From contig JABANP010000222.1 of NCBI GenBank assembly GCA_013115135.1, forward strand, positions 17,509 through 81,508: a stretch of 64,000 nt of DNA, written 5' to 3'. The notes beneath the pieces were generated by a model. That model saw only the letters and a list, made by a program, of their open reading frames with translations. It did not search any database and had not been told where the DNA came from. This document shows, in pieces, positions 34,886-46,261 of the stretch (positions within the stretch are counted from its first letter, which is position 1; each line of letters opens with the position of its first letter). This stretch comes from Perkinsus olseni. Its lineage: Eukaryota > Perkinsozoa > Perkinsida > Perkinsidae. Made by a program: the position numbers and the translations under genes.

Positions 34886-35794
34886 TCACCGAAACGGATA
34901 GAACTTTTGCACCAACACGTGGTTCAAGAGGTCCACATATGCACGATCAAATCTCACAAACTCGACATCCCCTCGGACAAGGCTACGATGGACCTTCGCC
35001 CACGGCATCCAGTCGGCCGCGAGGACTTCACTCGGGTCGAGGTGTAGGTTCTCGAGACGTCCTCGCCAGGGGTATATCGCGACGTGCTTCAATCTGACAG
35101 GGATGCCTACCATATGGACCACGCCTGCTTGGCTACTCCCGATCCGTATACCCGGGCCCTCGGGCTTCAGTGGCGACGATGCCAACCTCCTCAAGAGCCG
35201 GGGGATCGATGGAGAAGCCCAACTCCTCTCGAACTTCTCTCCCTGCAGATTCCAGCACCTAATACAGACTCGGGAGAACTGCTCAACTCCGCTATTACTA
35301 CATCATCATTGCTGTCGACATGACCACCCACAGAGACATCCCACCGGCCAGGGTTTGTGTCCTTGAGGAAGCTCCGCCTTTGCAGCAACACCGCCTCTGA
35401 ACTCAACCGCTGGTGACCACGACCTAGTCCCAGGTCCGTTACGCTTCTCCGGATGGTAGAACCAGACGTGGACGCTCCGGTGCCAGAGACCCTTCGAGTG
35501 GCACTCCGCCCTACTCCGCAGAAGGCCCGTTCCTCGACAGACGTCCCTAGACCACGAACCCGACCCCGAGGACGCTTCCCGGACGCCGCCGACGGCACAC
35601 CAGAAATTGCTCCTGCGGGTCCTGGCAGGAACACGCGTAGCCTTCCGAGCAGCCCGGCGACCTAGTGTCCTCACCTGCCCTCCGGAAACCACGTTCCGTG
35701 AGTCTTGCTGACTGGGCAAGTCCAAGACCGACTCCCACGCCTTCGAGGACCCCACGAGGATAGCGACGGGAAACAGCAAATCGAGAAGCCTCAT
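34886..35794 (-). CDS. Nudix hydrolase with N-terminal signal sequence
   Basis: ATG at 35794 gives MRLLDLLFPVAILVGSSKAW, a strong signal peptide. The Nudix fold: AECHSKGLWHRSVHVWFYHP, AVLLQRRSFLKDTNPGRWDV, then SVGGHVDSND, a 44-nt intron, and VLESAGREVREELGFSIDPP. REVREELGF is the metal-binding helix (RExxEExGU). A C-terminal exon LHLDPSEVLAADWMPWAKV completes the domain, ending KFYPFR at 34886. The HRSVHVWxxxP...PGxWDxSxGGHV pattern resembles plant and protist Nudix proteins related to IPP-isomerase-type sequences. Such enzymes split nucleoside-diphosphate-linked compounds; the substrate cannot be told. The signal sequence suggests the secretory pathway or a plastid/ER route. Confidence 0.74.
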
Positions 35795-36156
35795 TAGGCA
35801 ATTACAAGACGACTTTCACGTTTGATGCTTGGCTGAGCCTTTGCTGGCCATCGTGGCATCGAGCTCACCAACCCTCACTTACAACACAAGGCGGTGGTGA
35901 TAATCGAAAACAGCAGTCGTTGCAGCAGTTGGAAACAGCAAGAGGAGGGAGTGACACCTCCAATGACCGCTAAGATCGTTATAGAAGAGTAACAGTTAAC
36001 GTGAAGTGAAGACGATGATGACGATGGAGACGGGGAGGATCACGACGACCTGACGACCATTCTGAGGGGGGACCGTCGCTGGGTTAATCTTGACGTTGGT
36101 AAGACTCCAAGAGCATCATCATCGTCATTGCACTATGAAGGGTAGCACCGAAGGGT
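35795..36156. other. intergenic region between NOP56 and Nudix gene
   Basis: Holds the NOP56 3' UTR and the Nudix promoter, both on the minus strand. Simple ATG/CAT-rich stretches (GATGATGACGATGG near 36013) occur, but no gene is seen. Confidence 0.4.
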
Positions 36157-38595
36157 CTACTCGGAATGCTTCTTTGACTTCTTATGCTTATGCTTCTTCT
36201 TAGGAGCCTCCTGAAACAACAGAGACCTCTTACCACTACACTCCATGATCGCCTCCTCACCTCTGCCTCAGGCTCGGCTTCTTCCTCAGCCTCTTCCTCC
36301 TCTACCTCGGCATGCTTACGCTTCTTCTCCTTCTTAGCCTTCTTTTCCTTCTTCTCCTTCTTAGCCTTCTTCTTCTCCACAACCTCTTCCTCCTCTACCT
36401 CAGCAGGGGCCTCCTCAGTGGCCTCAGCCTCCTTCTGGTTCTCTTGGATCTCCTCAACTTCCTTCATAGCCTCACGCATCACCTACAGTTTCCCCGTGCC
36501 TGTGGCCAAGGCGCCTCGACTTCGACTTACATCGACATTCCTCTTAGGCTTAACTCCCTCGGTAGTGAGATACCTCAGCCTCTCCTCGACCTGGTCCCGC
36601 ATCTTCTCACCGAAGACAGTGCAACTGCGAGCGGACAAATACCCATCCAGATTGGCAGTCGTTACACTTACGCCTCGGTGGTTCCTGCGGGCTGGTCGGA
36701 GAAGCAATCAATACGTGACGCAAGAGAGCACTTGTTGGCGAGATACCTACCGACGCCGAGAGGAATCCTTCGCTGTGCGCAAGCAAGGCAGGGGGCATAC
36801 CTGGATATCCGTCCCTTGTTCTTCTGATTAGCCTTACCGATGAAGCTAGAGTTGTAGATAAGACCGTACTTAGGGGTGTTACCCTTGGTCTTGAGAGCAC
36901 GGAAGAGTGCCTTCTCAGCTCCGAGGATTTGTACCGTAGAGGCAGGGTACTTGGCCTATCACAAGAAGCCCTGTGGGGACGATTACATCTGCGTGAAAAC
37001 GTCCGGAGCACTCCTAGTTTTCCTACGAAATTCGCCACTCATAGCGTTGGAATAAATCATACAGCATCCCTGGCTCAGCTTTTGCTTTGCTCATTGAGTT
37101 ATATGCATCAAGAATCTTTCGCTAGCCATCACCGCCAGGGAGCTTTCGACGCTACGACATACCAGATTCGTGAGGGACCCGGCATGGGAGATCAGCCTAG
37201 CTCCGACGGTATCGCCAATGAGGGTGGCTAGGTTGGGCGCGACGACGTCCATCTTGCCGTGGAGGTAGTCGGTGAGATTGCGACGCATCTCGGATAGGGA
37301 GATGACCTGTACACAGGGCGAATGGAAAGTCTAACGTTTAGACGGGAAGGGGATACCTGCTTGGCGAAGTGCTCAATGTTGGCCATATCCATCTCGACGA
37401 TATCCTGACCCATGGAAGTGCGGCAGGCCTTCTCCAACTCCTTAGCAGTCTCCTCGTCACCACCGCAGGCCTCTACAACCTAGAGGAGGACATGAGAAGG
37501 GACGGGGGAAGGCCAGTGGGGTACCTCAGACATCCTGTCATCCCAGTCGAAGTCGTCCTTGAGTCTGATAAGGCAGGCCAACTTGGCGAAGACCTCGTTA
37601 TCAGTGACGATCTTGGCCATCTCGGGGAAGTGCCACGAGTACCTACGTTCGCTTCTAGGCTGCGTTCAGCAACGGATGGTACGGCCTACCACTCCCTCAC
37701 GCGCATCGCGAAGGTGTTGATGTTCTTGTCGAGACCATCGAGGATGGCAATGGCGTTGATGATGGGCTTGTCCTGACGGTTGGGGTCGAACTGCATCTTG
37801 TTCCGAGAGTAAGCATGGCCGAGACCGCATCTGGGGAGGGTCATGGTCCTCAGGGAGAAGCAGAGCGGAGGAAGCCTACCTAGCCTTGTCGAGATCGGAC
37901 TCATCCATCTTGACCATCTTGGCGACGTGCTGGCGGCAACCACGGAGCATGTCCCTCACTGACTGGGAGTAGGTAACCTAAGGCGAGCACTAGTCAGTAC
38001 GGCAATGGCTTGATATGGTGGTACCTGGAAGCCAAGCTCATTGAGAGAGTCACCGAGCTTGGGGTCGGCAACGCCCAACTTGTAGGCAGCGGCCTTCTTC
38101 TTTTTCTTGCTCTGCGTCGTCAAGTGCATCGACAGGAAGTCCCTCAGCTCATCAGTGCACTCGCCTGGCCAAGAGAGGCGTCACCACCGCCAACACCGCA
38201 TGCCACCCACACTACCAGCGACGATGGCGTTGATATTGGACAGGGCAACCTCGGCAGAGGTGAAGGGGAAGGAAGGCTCGGAGCTTTACCAGACTACATG
38301 CAAACAGGGATCGTCTCACATCTCATTTCAACGTCGTTTCCGTCATTTTCCGGTTTGCGAAGAGAATACTGCCGCACAAAGCTCCGGCCAGTCTATCACT
38401 GGCAGCCCATTCCCCAGCTCATCCAGTTTTCCCGAGCCCCCCAAGGCCAGCGGCACCCGGTCACCTCATGAAGTCCTTGAGATTGTCAGTCTGTACCGCA
38501 CCCTCATCGATGTTTCCAAGCTCATCGTACTGGTCACGTACGAACAGAGCATAGCCTGATGCCGTCTCTAGCAATAAGTAGAGGTCGATGCTCAT
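36157..38595 (-). CDS. NOP56: box C/D snoRNP core protein NOP56
   Basis: Part of the enzyme that 2'-O-methylates ribosomal RNA. ATG at 38595 starts [20 protein letters not shown]. Following exons: [98 protein letters not shown] then EW (the Nop-fold core, diagnostic of NOP56 over NOP58), [40 protein letters not shown] then [11 protein letters not shown] (the Nop domain), [19 protein letters not shown] Lys/Glu-rich tail follows (36150-36460), ending KKSKKHSE at 36157. At least seven introns are present. It is transcribed away from eS6 across a short shared promoter. Confidence 0.92.
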
Positions 38596-38755
38596 CGTCA
38601 ACTGTCAACTATATGAAGGGGGACCCCTTGGCTCACCGGTGCCAAGTCAAACTTCGCTCCGCGATTTTCGTATCTCGCTCGCCCTAGGGGCTGTGAGTTT
38701 GATCGATAAAGGCCTCTCTCTCACCTTTCGAGTGCAGTCGGCCCGCCCAGCCACC
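38596..38755. promoter_or_regulatory. divergent promoter of NOP56 and eS6
   Basis: A 160-bp gap between the two start codons, read in opposite directions. It should carry both promoters. A short AT-rich run (ACTATATGAAG near 38605) is nearer NOP56. No known box was recognised; the pyrimidine-rich CTCTCTCTCACC just before the eS6 ATG resembles a 5' oligopyrimidine or splice-leader acceptor context. Confidence 0.5.
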
Positions 38756-39750
38756 ATGAAGATCAATATCTCAAACCCCAGCACTGGCTTGCAGAAGTGC
38801 ATCGATATCGATGACGACAAGAAGCTCTTGCCGTTCTTCGACAAGCGTAATAAGGGTCTGACGGTGGCATCTCCGTTTGCTTAGTCGTTGGCTGCTGGAC
38901 CACTCATCGTCTTGTATTAGTACTAGATCACAGCCCGATTCATCGTGATGATGGAATTTGATTTGGTCGTGTTGTAGGTATCTCCGCTGAAGTCTCCGGC
39001 GAGAGTCTCGGTGACGAGTTCCAGGGTTACATTTTCCGTATCTCTGGCGGTAACGATAAGCAGGGCTTCCCCATGAAGCAGGGTGTCTTGGTACTACTGG
39101 GGATAGTAACGGCTCTGGGGATCGTCTCGTGTAGTTCGTCGTTGAAAGTGTTCAGAGCTCTCGTGTCGTTCTCTCGACTGTTTTGTTCTTCCTCAGACCA
39201 ACAACCGTGTCAGACTCCTCTTCCAGAAGGGTATGTCTTGCTACCGCCCTCGTCGTGCCGGTGAGCGCAAGCGCAAGTCCGTCCGCGGCTGCATCGTCGG
39301 CCAGGACCTCGCCGTCCTCAACCTCGTGCTCATCAAGAAGGGCGACGTAAGTCGATGCTGTCTTCCTCCATTCACCTTCGTTACGATGTACTTGTTCAGG
39401 CTGAGATCGCCGGTTTGACTGATGACAGCAGGCCTCGTCGTCTCGGACCCAAGAGGGCCAACCACATCCGCAAGCTCTTCGGTCTCACCAAGGAGGACGA
39501 CATTCGCAAGTTCGTTGTCCGCAGGGATACCGGTCGCAAGAACAAGGCCCCCAAGATCCAGCGCTTGATCACTCCCCAGACCCTTCAGCGCAAGAGGCAC
39601 ATCCGCAACACCACCATCAAGAAGGTTCTCCAGTCCCGTGAGGACGCTGCCAAGTACCAGGTCAGATTGGCTGAGTACCACAACGAGCAGCGCGCCAAGT
39701 GGGCTTCGGAGCTTGCCAAGAAGAAGGCGGTCAAGGCCAAGAGGGCTTAA
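38756..39750 (+). CDS. RPS6: small-subunit ribosomal protein eS6
   Basis: A four-exon gene, fully resolved. The ATG at 38756 lies in CCACCATGA. Introns are 38847-38977 (131 nt), 39091-39196 (106 nt) and 39347-39399 (53 nt). The protein reads [59 protein letters not shown] (highly conserved), [60 protein letters not shown] then [13 protein letters not shown], and a basic C-terminus to TAA at 39748-39750. The length is 234 residues, close to the usual 230-250. The C-terminal Ser-rich S6-kinase site of animals is missing; the protein ends KKAVKAKRA. Its first two introns are longer than most in the window. Confidence 0.95.
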
Positions 39751-39907
39751 GCGGTTTCTCCACGATATCCACCACTATAGCAGGGGGATGACGTTATGCT
39801 TCAAGCTGGGCACGACGCTGAGTCTAATATAGGGTTGAGTTATCATTATCAGTGGTCAGGGAGGAGGGGGCTGATGGGAGACTACTGAGATTGACTTTTC
39901 TTCCTTA

Positions 39908-41095
39908 ATGTCGAGCACTACAACTACCAAGTAATCTCATGAAGGTTTTGGAGAGGTTAGAAGCCGTTTGATATGGGTTTTCTCAGTGGTGCGGAGAAGG
40001 CCGAGGAGCCTACCACTGCAGCCGGGGAGGCTACCGCCGGGAAGGAGACTACCGCTAAGCCGACAGAAGAGGGCGCTGCTGCTGAGGCCCCGAAGAAAGA
40101 GGCTGCTGCTCCTGAGGTTGTGTCTGCCGAAGATGCCGAGAAGATAATGCAGATTCAGCAGAAGATCGCTGTTGTAGGGAAAGTTGGGTATGGCGATGGT
40201 AGCGATGCTGATGACTGAACTCAGATTGACGAGAAAACTGGTGATATTAAGGAGAAAATCCATGCTTGCAAGCAGGATGCCAATCAAGCAACCAAAAGAT
40301 ACCACCAAAATGTGAGTCGGCAACCGAGAAGCAGGGCTGGCGATTTCTTTTCCCTTCGGTGTAGATGGAAAACGCTTCGAAGTATGCTATTAGCAAGATG
40401 GCCAAGGACATGTTGGACGTGGCTGACAATATTGATAGGGCCAAAGCATCCATCACTGATGGTGAGAGTCTATCTGGACGTGCTTCGACAGCGTCGCTAT
40501 GGGTTCCGAAGGTCCCCGCATTGCTATTGAACGTCTATTCACAAACATGACGCGTACTCGTCAACTCCTTCAATGCTCGTTCGTTGGAAGAGGGGTAGTA
40601 TTCGCCCTCCTGATCGATAGAGTAGTATTCGTGATATATATCGTATAGAATTGCATACCGCAAACGTCTATGAGACTCTTCACTCAATAAGCAACTCAAT
40701 ATACAACGTGACGGCTCCTCCTGCACTTTCAGAGGATCGTGCTCAATGCAAGGACCTCGCAGCCATCTACAAGAAGGTCAACGAGGCCGATACCATCCTA
40801 CAGAAGATATTTGCAGATAATGGTATAACCAAGGAGGACCCTATGGGGCAAGCCTTCGATCCCAACAGGCATGAGGTCGGTCTTGTCCCTCTCACCTCCG
40901 CTCCGATGGAACTCTCACTATCAGGCGTTGTTCGAATTCCCCTTCGCTGATAAGGAGACCGGTGAGGTTGCCCATGTGGTTCAGCCAGGCTACAAGATCT
41001 ACGACAGGGTAAGGTCGTATCATCGCACTGGGAAGAAGATTCCTTTTTCTCAGATACTACGCGCCGCCAAGGTCGGAGTGGTCCGGAATCCCTAG
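39908..41095 (+). CDS. GrpE-type nucleotide exchange factor, probably mitochondrial
   Basis: A co-chaperone that releases ADP from Hsp70. Candidate exon 1 is only MSSTTTT (39908-39930), then a 56-nt intron; an alternative start is ATG 39973. An Ala/Glu-rich linker leads into the coiled coil AEDAEKIMQIQQKIAV, a 51-nt intron, IDEKTGDIKEKIHACKQDAN, a 53-nt intron, MENASKYAISKMAKDMLDVA then DNIDRAKAS, a 50-nt intron with an AAG acceptor, and IAIERLFTNMTRTRQLLQ. After a less certain junction come QKIFADNGI, then FDPNRHE, a 49-nt intron (40876-40924), ALFEFPFADKETGEVAHVVQ, PGYKIYDR, a 45-nt intron, and ILRAAKVGVVRNP to TAG. The C-terminal beta domain matches GrpE exactly (DPxxHEAL, GYxxxDRxLRxAKVGV). 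A clear transit peptide is not visible. Confidence 0.88.
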
Positions 41096-41211
41096 AGTAG
41101 TAGCAGCAAGGCCAGAAGTTTATGTTCCTGCATACATTGCAAGTGATCGTTTCCGAGTCAAATGTTGTTGCTTACAGAAGCTCAGAGTCGACGTGGCCGG
41201 CTAAGGTTGTT

Positions 41212-42000
41212 ATGTCGCTTCCCAATGCACCGTCCCTACTCATTCGAGGCTCGTCCCAGCATCTGCATGACTCACGACAGCGTCGCATTGAGGTCATCGA
41301 TCGAGGGAAAGGCAGCAAGGGGAAGAAGGTAATACGCGTTTAGTCAATGGACCTGCTTCTAGGAGGCTTTGGGACCATCAGAATGTGCTCAGGAACCCCG
41401 GATTGTCGCGGGTCTGGCCAGGGTGAAGCCCCGGAACTTCGTCACTCGAACAGCCCCCACTGTAGCAGTGAGGAGCTTCGCCTCTATCGATAAGAAGGCC
41501 TCGCCCCCTCGGGTGCACAGATATCCTCGGAGGAGCTCCCACTGTAGGTGGGATGGTGAACCTCCTAAAACGCCGTTAGGCTCAGCGCGCCATTGTTAGA
41601 TAAGAGACTGCCGCCCACCAGAGTCGGCTCGGAAGGGCGACTCCCCGCAGTTCTTCCGCGGCCGTCCTTCTCGAGAGGGGTTCCTCCTCCCATACCTCAA
41701 GAGGCGCCGCCGTCAGACAGCAGCTCAGATAGCGAGGATGAGTTCTATAAGAAATTCATGAAACGACGACGACAGACGGTGGTGACTAAAGAGAAGCCTC
41801 GGGGTCGTCCACCCGACCGCCGTAGGGTTGAGGATGAGTTGGTTATTACTATCAAACCGTGGGAACGACCCGACGCAGTAGTGCCCGTGTATGGTCTATT
41901 GGGAAGCATCGGCAAGCGGGAGTTTGCGATGAAGCCAGCGAGGGTTGACAGGACGCCGACAAGAGGCGGTAAGGTGGCCCCTCAGGTCGCGGAAGAGTGA
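41212..42000 (+). CDS. basic hypothetical protein
   Basis: ATG at 41212 (MSLPNAPSLLIRGSSQHL). A 34-nt intron after GKGSKGKK and a 56-nt intron after RRSSHY join three exons in phase. The last exon has a Ser/Asp acidic patch (SDSSSDSEDEFYKKFMKRRR), a KPRGRPPDRRR segment resembling an AT-hook, and VEDELVITIKPWERPDAVVP, ending TGA at 41998-42000. It is probably a nuclear protein; no family is recognised. The gene follows GrpE closely on the same strand, and an additional 5' exon is possible. Confidence 0.5.
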
Positions 42001-42186
42001 ATCCGGGCATGCGTTCATTTCTCGTGTAGACGGTTGGGTTGTGTTGGTAGTCAACTCAGCACACGGAGGTAAAGTGAAAAGTGAAAGAAGTAAATATTCA
42101 AGCACTTGTTGCTAATGACAGTATTGATAACTCACGTTTGACGTACCTACAGTGGGGGTGTGAAGGGTACGCCTACTGCAGCTGAC

Positions 42187-45100
42187 TCACTCAGTAAGGA
42201 GAGACCGGTAGATCTCCCGAAAGGTCGGCCGCTTCAAGGGCTGCCGGCTAAGGCACTGCAGGCAGAGGTCGCAGAGGAAGGGGTCGGCGGCAGGTGGGAA
42301 CTTCACCACGGGTTCGGTTGATTTCAGCGGCAGCAGTTGTCGGCCCGTCTGAGGGCGGGTGGAGACGGCCACATCTCTCCAAGAATCCAGTCCGCATATC
42401 CTCGCTAGAGTGACCCCGAAGCTCCAGACGTCAGCGGGCCTGTCGTATTCGATGCTGTGCTGTTCGGGAGCGATGTAACCTTCCGTGCCTGACAAGGCAG
42501 GGCCTCCTGACTAGCAGCTCCTCCTGGCCTACCGAGGCCGATGGTCATGTTGGTGTCTTGACCAGGGTCGGCTCGTGCCACGCCGAAGTCGGTAAGGCGG
42601 GCTGAGGGGTGGAAGGTGAGGGGAGACCTTGACGAGCCCATGCCCACCTCGATAGATGAAACTTTCAGTGGTGTGCAGTTTACTTAGCAGGATGTTGGCA
42701 GGCTTGAGATCCCGATGAAGGACGTAGCTCTGAAGGGGGGGATAAGGTGATGGCCGTAGGAGGCCGGTTGCCTTACCCTGTTGTTGGTGCTGGTATGCAG
42801 GAACATCATGGCGAAGGCTGTGTCGATGAGAAGGCGGAAAGTGAATCGCAAATCCAATAGGACAGGCACTTCCTCCGAGGGATGGGAGGCGGCAGAGCCT
42901 TCCTCAGCTTCCTCATCAGTGGCATCTGGTGAAGCTGCGTAACGCTTCCGCACGTATCTAGGTGGAATCTTGCTCTTCTCAAGCGCCCCGTTCAATGAAG
43001 TAATTCTTGAACTCAGATTCTGGAATTGATTCTTACACGTAAAATGCGGATCCAGGATCGATTCTGATTTTCAGAACTAGTTTACTGAACGACCCCTAGA
43101 CCCATCACGAAGCTCAGGAGACTGCAGGAATTTAAGGGACCTCAACGCTGAGGCCTCCTGGGAGGGGCGCTCACTTGTCCCTAGACTTGAGCAAAACTTC
43201 GAGGCTGGTATCCTCAGCCGTCATAAGGCAGCACCAGAACCGCTCAACATTATGGCTTCCCTTTCGACGAGAAGGCAGTCGTTGGTGACCGTAGAAGACT
43301 GTGAGGACCTCAGTGATGCAGGGGTGGCCGGAGGAGCAGTATACACGCATCAACTGAGGCCACCTGCATCGGCGATCGAGCGTCGGTGACGGTCGGTGAT
43401 ACCTCCCCTTCCTCCTCATCGATGTGGGCCTCTGGGACCATCTTAAGGGCATATTCCCCACTGCCACTGGGATGAGCCAGCAGCGCTTTACACTCGGTAT
43501 GCTCTTCCGATGGTATCAGTTTTACTCGCCAGACCTCTCCGAAAGATCCCTGACCACGCGCCACGAAAATACCGAGCGACACCCGCCAACGGGCCTACCT
43601 TGCCGATCCTCGTTGTGTATTCAAAATACTTATCGAGGTCAAGCGACCGCCTTGAAGTTGCTGAGCCAGCGTCTGAAGGCCGTGCAATGGCGGTAACTCC
43701 GTACCACTCCTTCCCCTTACCCGTGATAAGCCTGTCCAGCGGATGCTTGCCGGCTTCTTGGACACCATTGAAGACGTCCAGTGATGATTCTGGCGAGCTC
43801 GCTGGCGACGACGAGGGTGTATCTACACCGAACATAAAAGGTGATAATAGAGGCGTGCAGGCAGTAGCGGTACCTCCGGCACTAGGAGGCCACAGGACAG
43901 GATACACAGTCTCTAGGACTTTATGTGTGGCACTCCCATCATCACCACCGCTCTCGCCTGACGCGACACTTGGCGCTTCGAAATCAGAGTCGTCTTCATC
44001 ATCCTCGTCATCATCAGTGAAGGCCATCAGCGGGTGTCCCTGCTACGGAATTCTTTGCGAAGTCCCCGGCAAGGAGGCATATCTTACATCCTGTGACGCA
44101 TCATCTTCGAGCTCCCCGGTATCAGAAAGCTCATTGTCGCCAATTGAACGATCCCGGATAAGAACACTGTTATAGTACTCGCCAGTCTTTTGTCGTACCT
44201 AGCCACCGGACTATGTACCACAGGTTCACTTGGGAGTATCCTTACTAGACGGCAAGCTACCCCGTTAGCATCACACAGAGCCTTGAACAGGACTGCCTGA
44301 GGCCTCGACGTACACCCTACAACAGCAAATGATACGCTCGACTGGAGGCTACCGATAGCGGACAAATATCTTTGAACGCATAGGGTTGACTTGCGAAACT
44401 GATCCTCGAGATTCGATCTCCTCTGGGACCCCCGACCTTACCTGCCGTGACGCTGCTGATGTTCACAATCCCTCCATTGGTAAGGGCCAGGTCTCTAAGA
44501 TAGGTCTCTGGGTCGGCTGCTGCTCCTGGCGCCTCTGTGTATCGCCGCGGGGCTGTCTTCCGCTTCACAAAGCTCTGCAAATCCCGTAGAGAATGCTTGA
44601 TGGTCTTCTCCTCACTTGACGGCATAAAATCGTGGCTACGACGGACATACCTGAATTCCACCGACTCTCACTATAAACACCCCCAGCATCTCCTACCGTC
44701 TCAGTGCAGCGTCTTGACACGAGTCCACCACTAGAGTGTAGTCCAGTGGGTCGTGGGGCACTTCGACGAAAGTAAGATCATTGACAGGCTTGGACAGTGG
44801 CTTGAAGGCCCCATCTGCCGGCAGCCCGTCCAACTACAATAACCGTCCTCCTTTGAGGTCGATAAACTGCTTCGTTGGTTACCACTCTCCCCATGATCAG
44901 CTCAGGGTTAGGCCTGCTTGTGGGCGACACTATTTCATCATCATCATGATGGTGGTCTTCATTGCCGAGCACCAGCCTTCGCTCGAATGCTCGGCAAGCC
45001 TCCTGCGTTGTGACTGCCAAGGACGCCTCCCCTACGCAGCTGCCGAGGCCCCTTACATCCTTCTGGGCCATCGAACCATAAGGAAGCCGCATGCAAGGCG

Positions 45101-46118
45101 TGGCCCTCCTCTCCCGTCCTCACCACTTTATTGAGGAGGTAGTCGCCGTAGCCCAATTCGTGACGTATAGAAAACTTTACGGAGGCACTTGTCAATTCCG
45201 CCACCTCGATCGCAAGTGCACATAGATACTGTACTGATGTTAGTAATTCTGCCGAGATATGAGGCCCCTCCTCGAGGGAGGTGCTCATTCTCTGCTGCAG
45301 CTGTAAGATACACGAATAGTCAGCAAATGCCATCTCGTGGGTGCCGAGGGTGAACCTCAGCAGTGCTCTGAGAACCGAGGGCCACAAGTCTGCCTGGTCC
45401 AGCGAACGAGCTCGAGACACGCGTCTTAGTGCGAGCGTTGTGTCTTCATCCTCGGACAGCCAGGAGCGTGGGCCCTCCGAGACGCCTGTGGAAGCTTGTG
45501 GTTCGGATGCGACGAAAGTGGTGAAGCTCACGTGAAGGTTCACAGGTGAGTTGCCTGGGGTCGCGAGCGATGAATAGTTCAGGCAGGAGGCATTCCGAGG
45601 CTGCTGTCTTTCGACTCTTGTGATGAGTCTTCACGATCACCACTCTGCCTGAAGTCCCCGCTGACTTGTTCGAAGTACTCGGCTGAAGGCTGGATGGAGC
45701 TGCTTCTGACAAGCGGCCATTCCCAAGGGAACGCTCTCGCACTAAGGCTACCATCTATTGATCTCGGGCTGGGAAGCTTCGGTGATGGTTCGCTCTGCTT
45801 GGTCCTGTCCCGGGGCTGCCTGCCCTTCAACCGTCCCTTCTTAACTCCCGTTGAAGTGGCTCGAGTGCTCTTCCCCGTAGTAGTAGCCTGCCCCTCTGTA
45901 TCCTGGGCGGGGCTAACTTCTGACGAGGCTTCGGAGAGAAGGCAGCCCCGAGCTGTGTGGTGCGGCATCAGCTCCACATCACCATCCTGATAAGAGCCAC
46001 TGCCCTCACAACGCCTCGCCATGCTTCTTACGTCCCAGATAACATCAAGTAGATGCTCCCTTTCATAAAGCACTACCCCTCGGATGGATCCATTATGGAC
46101 TCTGCTGCCCACTCTCAT
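42187..46118 (-). CDS. Raf/CTR1-like protein kinase with an EDR1-type N-terminal region
   Basis: The start is ATG 46118 (MRVGSRVHNGSIRGVVLYER). The N-terminal half has low-complexity stretches and then an EDR1-like part: HALHAASLWFDGPE, AVLFKALCDANGVACRLVR (compare RALLFKVLxDxxGIPxRLVRG in plant CTR1/EDR1 kinases) and YYNSVLIRDRSIGDNELSD. The kinase domain: KYFEYTTRIGKGSFGEVWRV (glycine loop, created by removing a 49-nt intron at 43550-43598), GEYALKMVPEAH (catalytic Lys), a 49-nt intron, HPCITEVLTVFYGH, RFWCCLMTAEDTSLEVLL, VLHRDLKPANILLSKL, ARLTDFGVARADPG, GTEGYIAPEQHSIEYDRPAD then VWSFGVTLARICG, RPTFREIYRSLLTE at the stop. All catalytic motifs are intact. It is presumably a MAP3K-like signalling kinase. 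The kinase is certain, the EDR1 match moderate. Confidence 0.8.
43558..43570 (+). repeat. recurring 13-mer, one mismatch, in kinase intron
   Basis: GCGCCACGAAAAT, inside the 49-nt intron that splits the glycine loop of the EDR1-like kinase (43550-43598). Confidence 0.6.
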
Positions 46119-46261
46119 GGCTACCTTACGGCCTGCCAGCAGTGGTAATAGTTCCGATCACCACGGAGATCATTCGGGAGACGTGAAAGCTCTGCGCTAC
46201 TGTGAATCGCTGAGGGGCCTTCGAAACTCAGCTCCGGAAAGTACTACCTATCAGCTCTTCC

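Noticed and set aside
36184..36831. Plus-strand frames of 171-215 residues with leucine/serine-rich hydrophobic sequence
   Set aside because: They are the complement of the Lys/Glu-rich NOP56 tail and do not represent membrane proteins.
43510..44175. Plus-strand 221-residue Ser-rich frame
   Set aside because: Opposite the acidic and kinase exons of the EDR1-like gene; the minus strand has the intact glycine loop.
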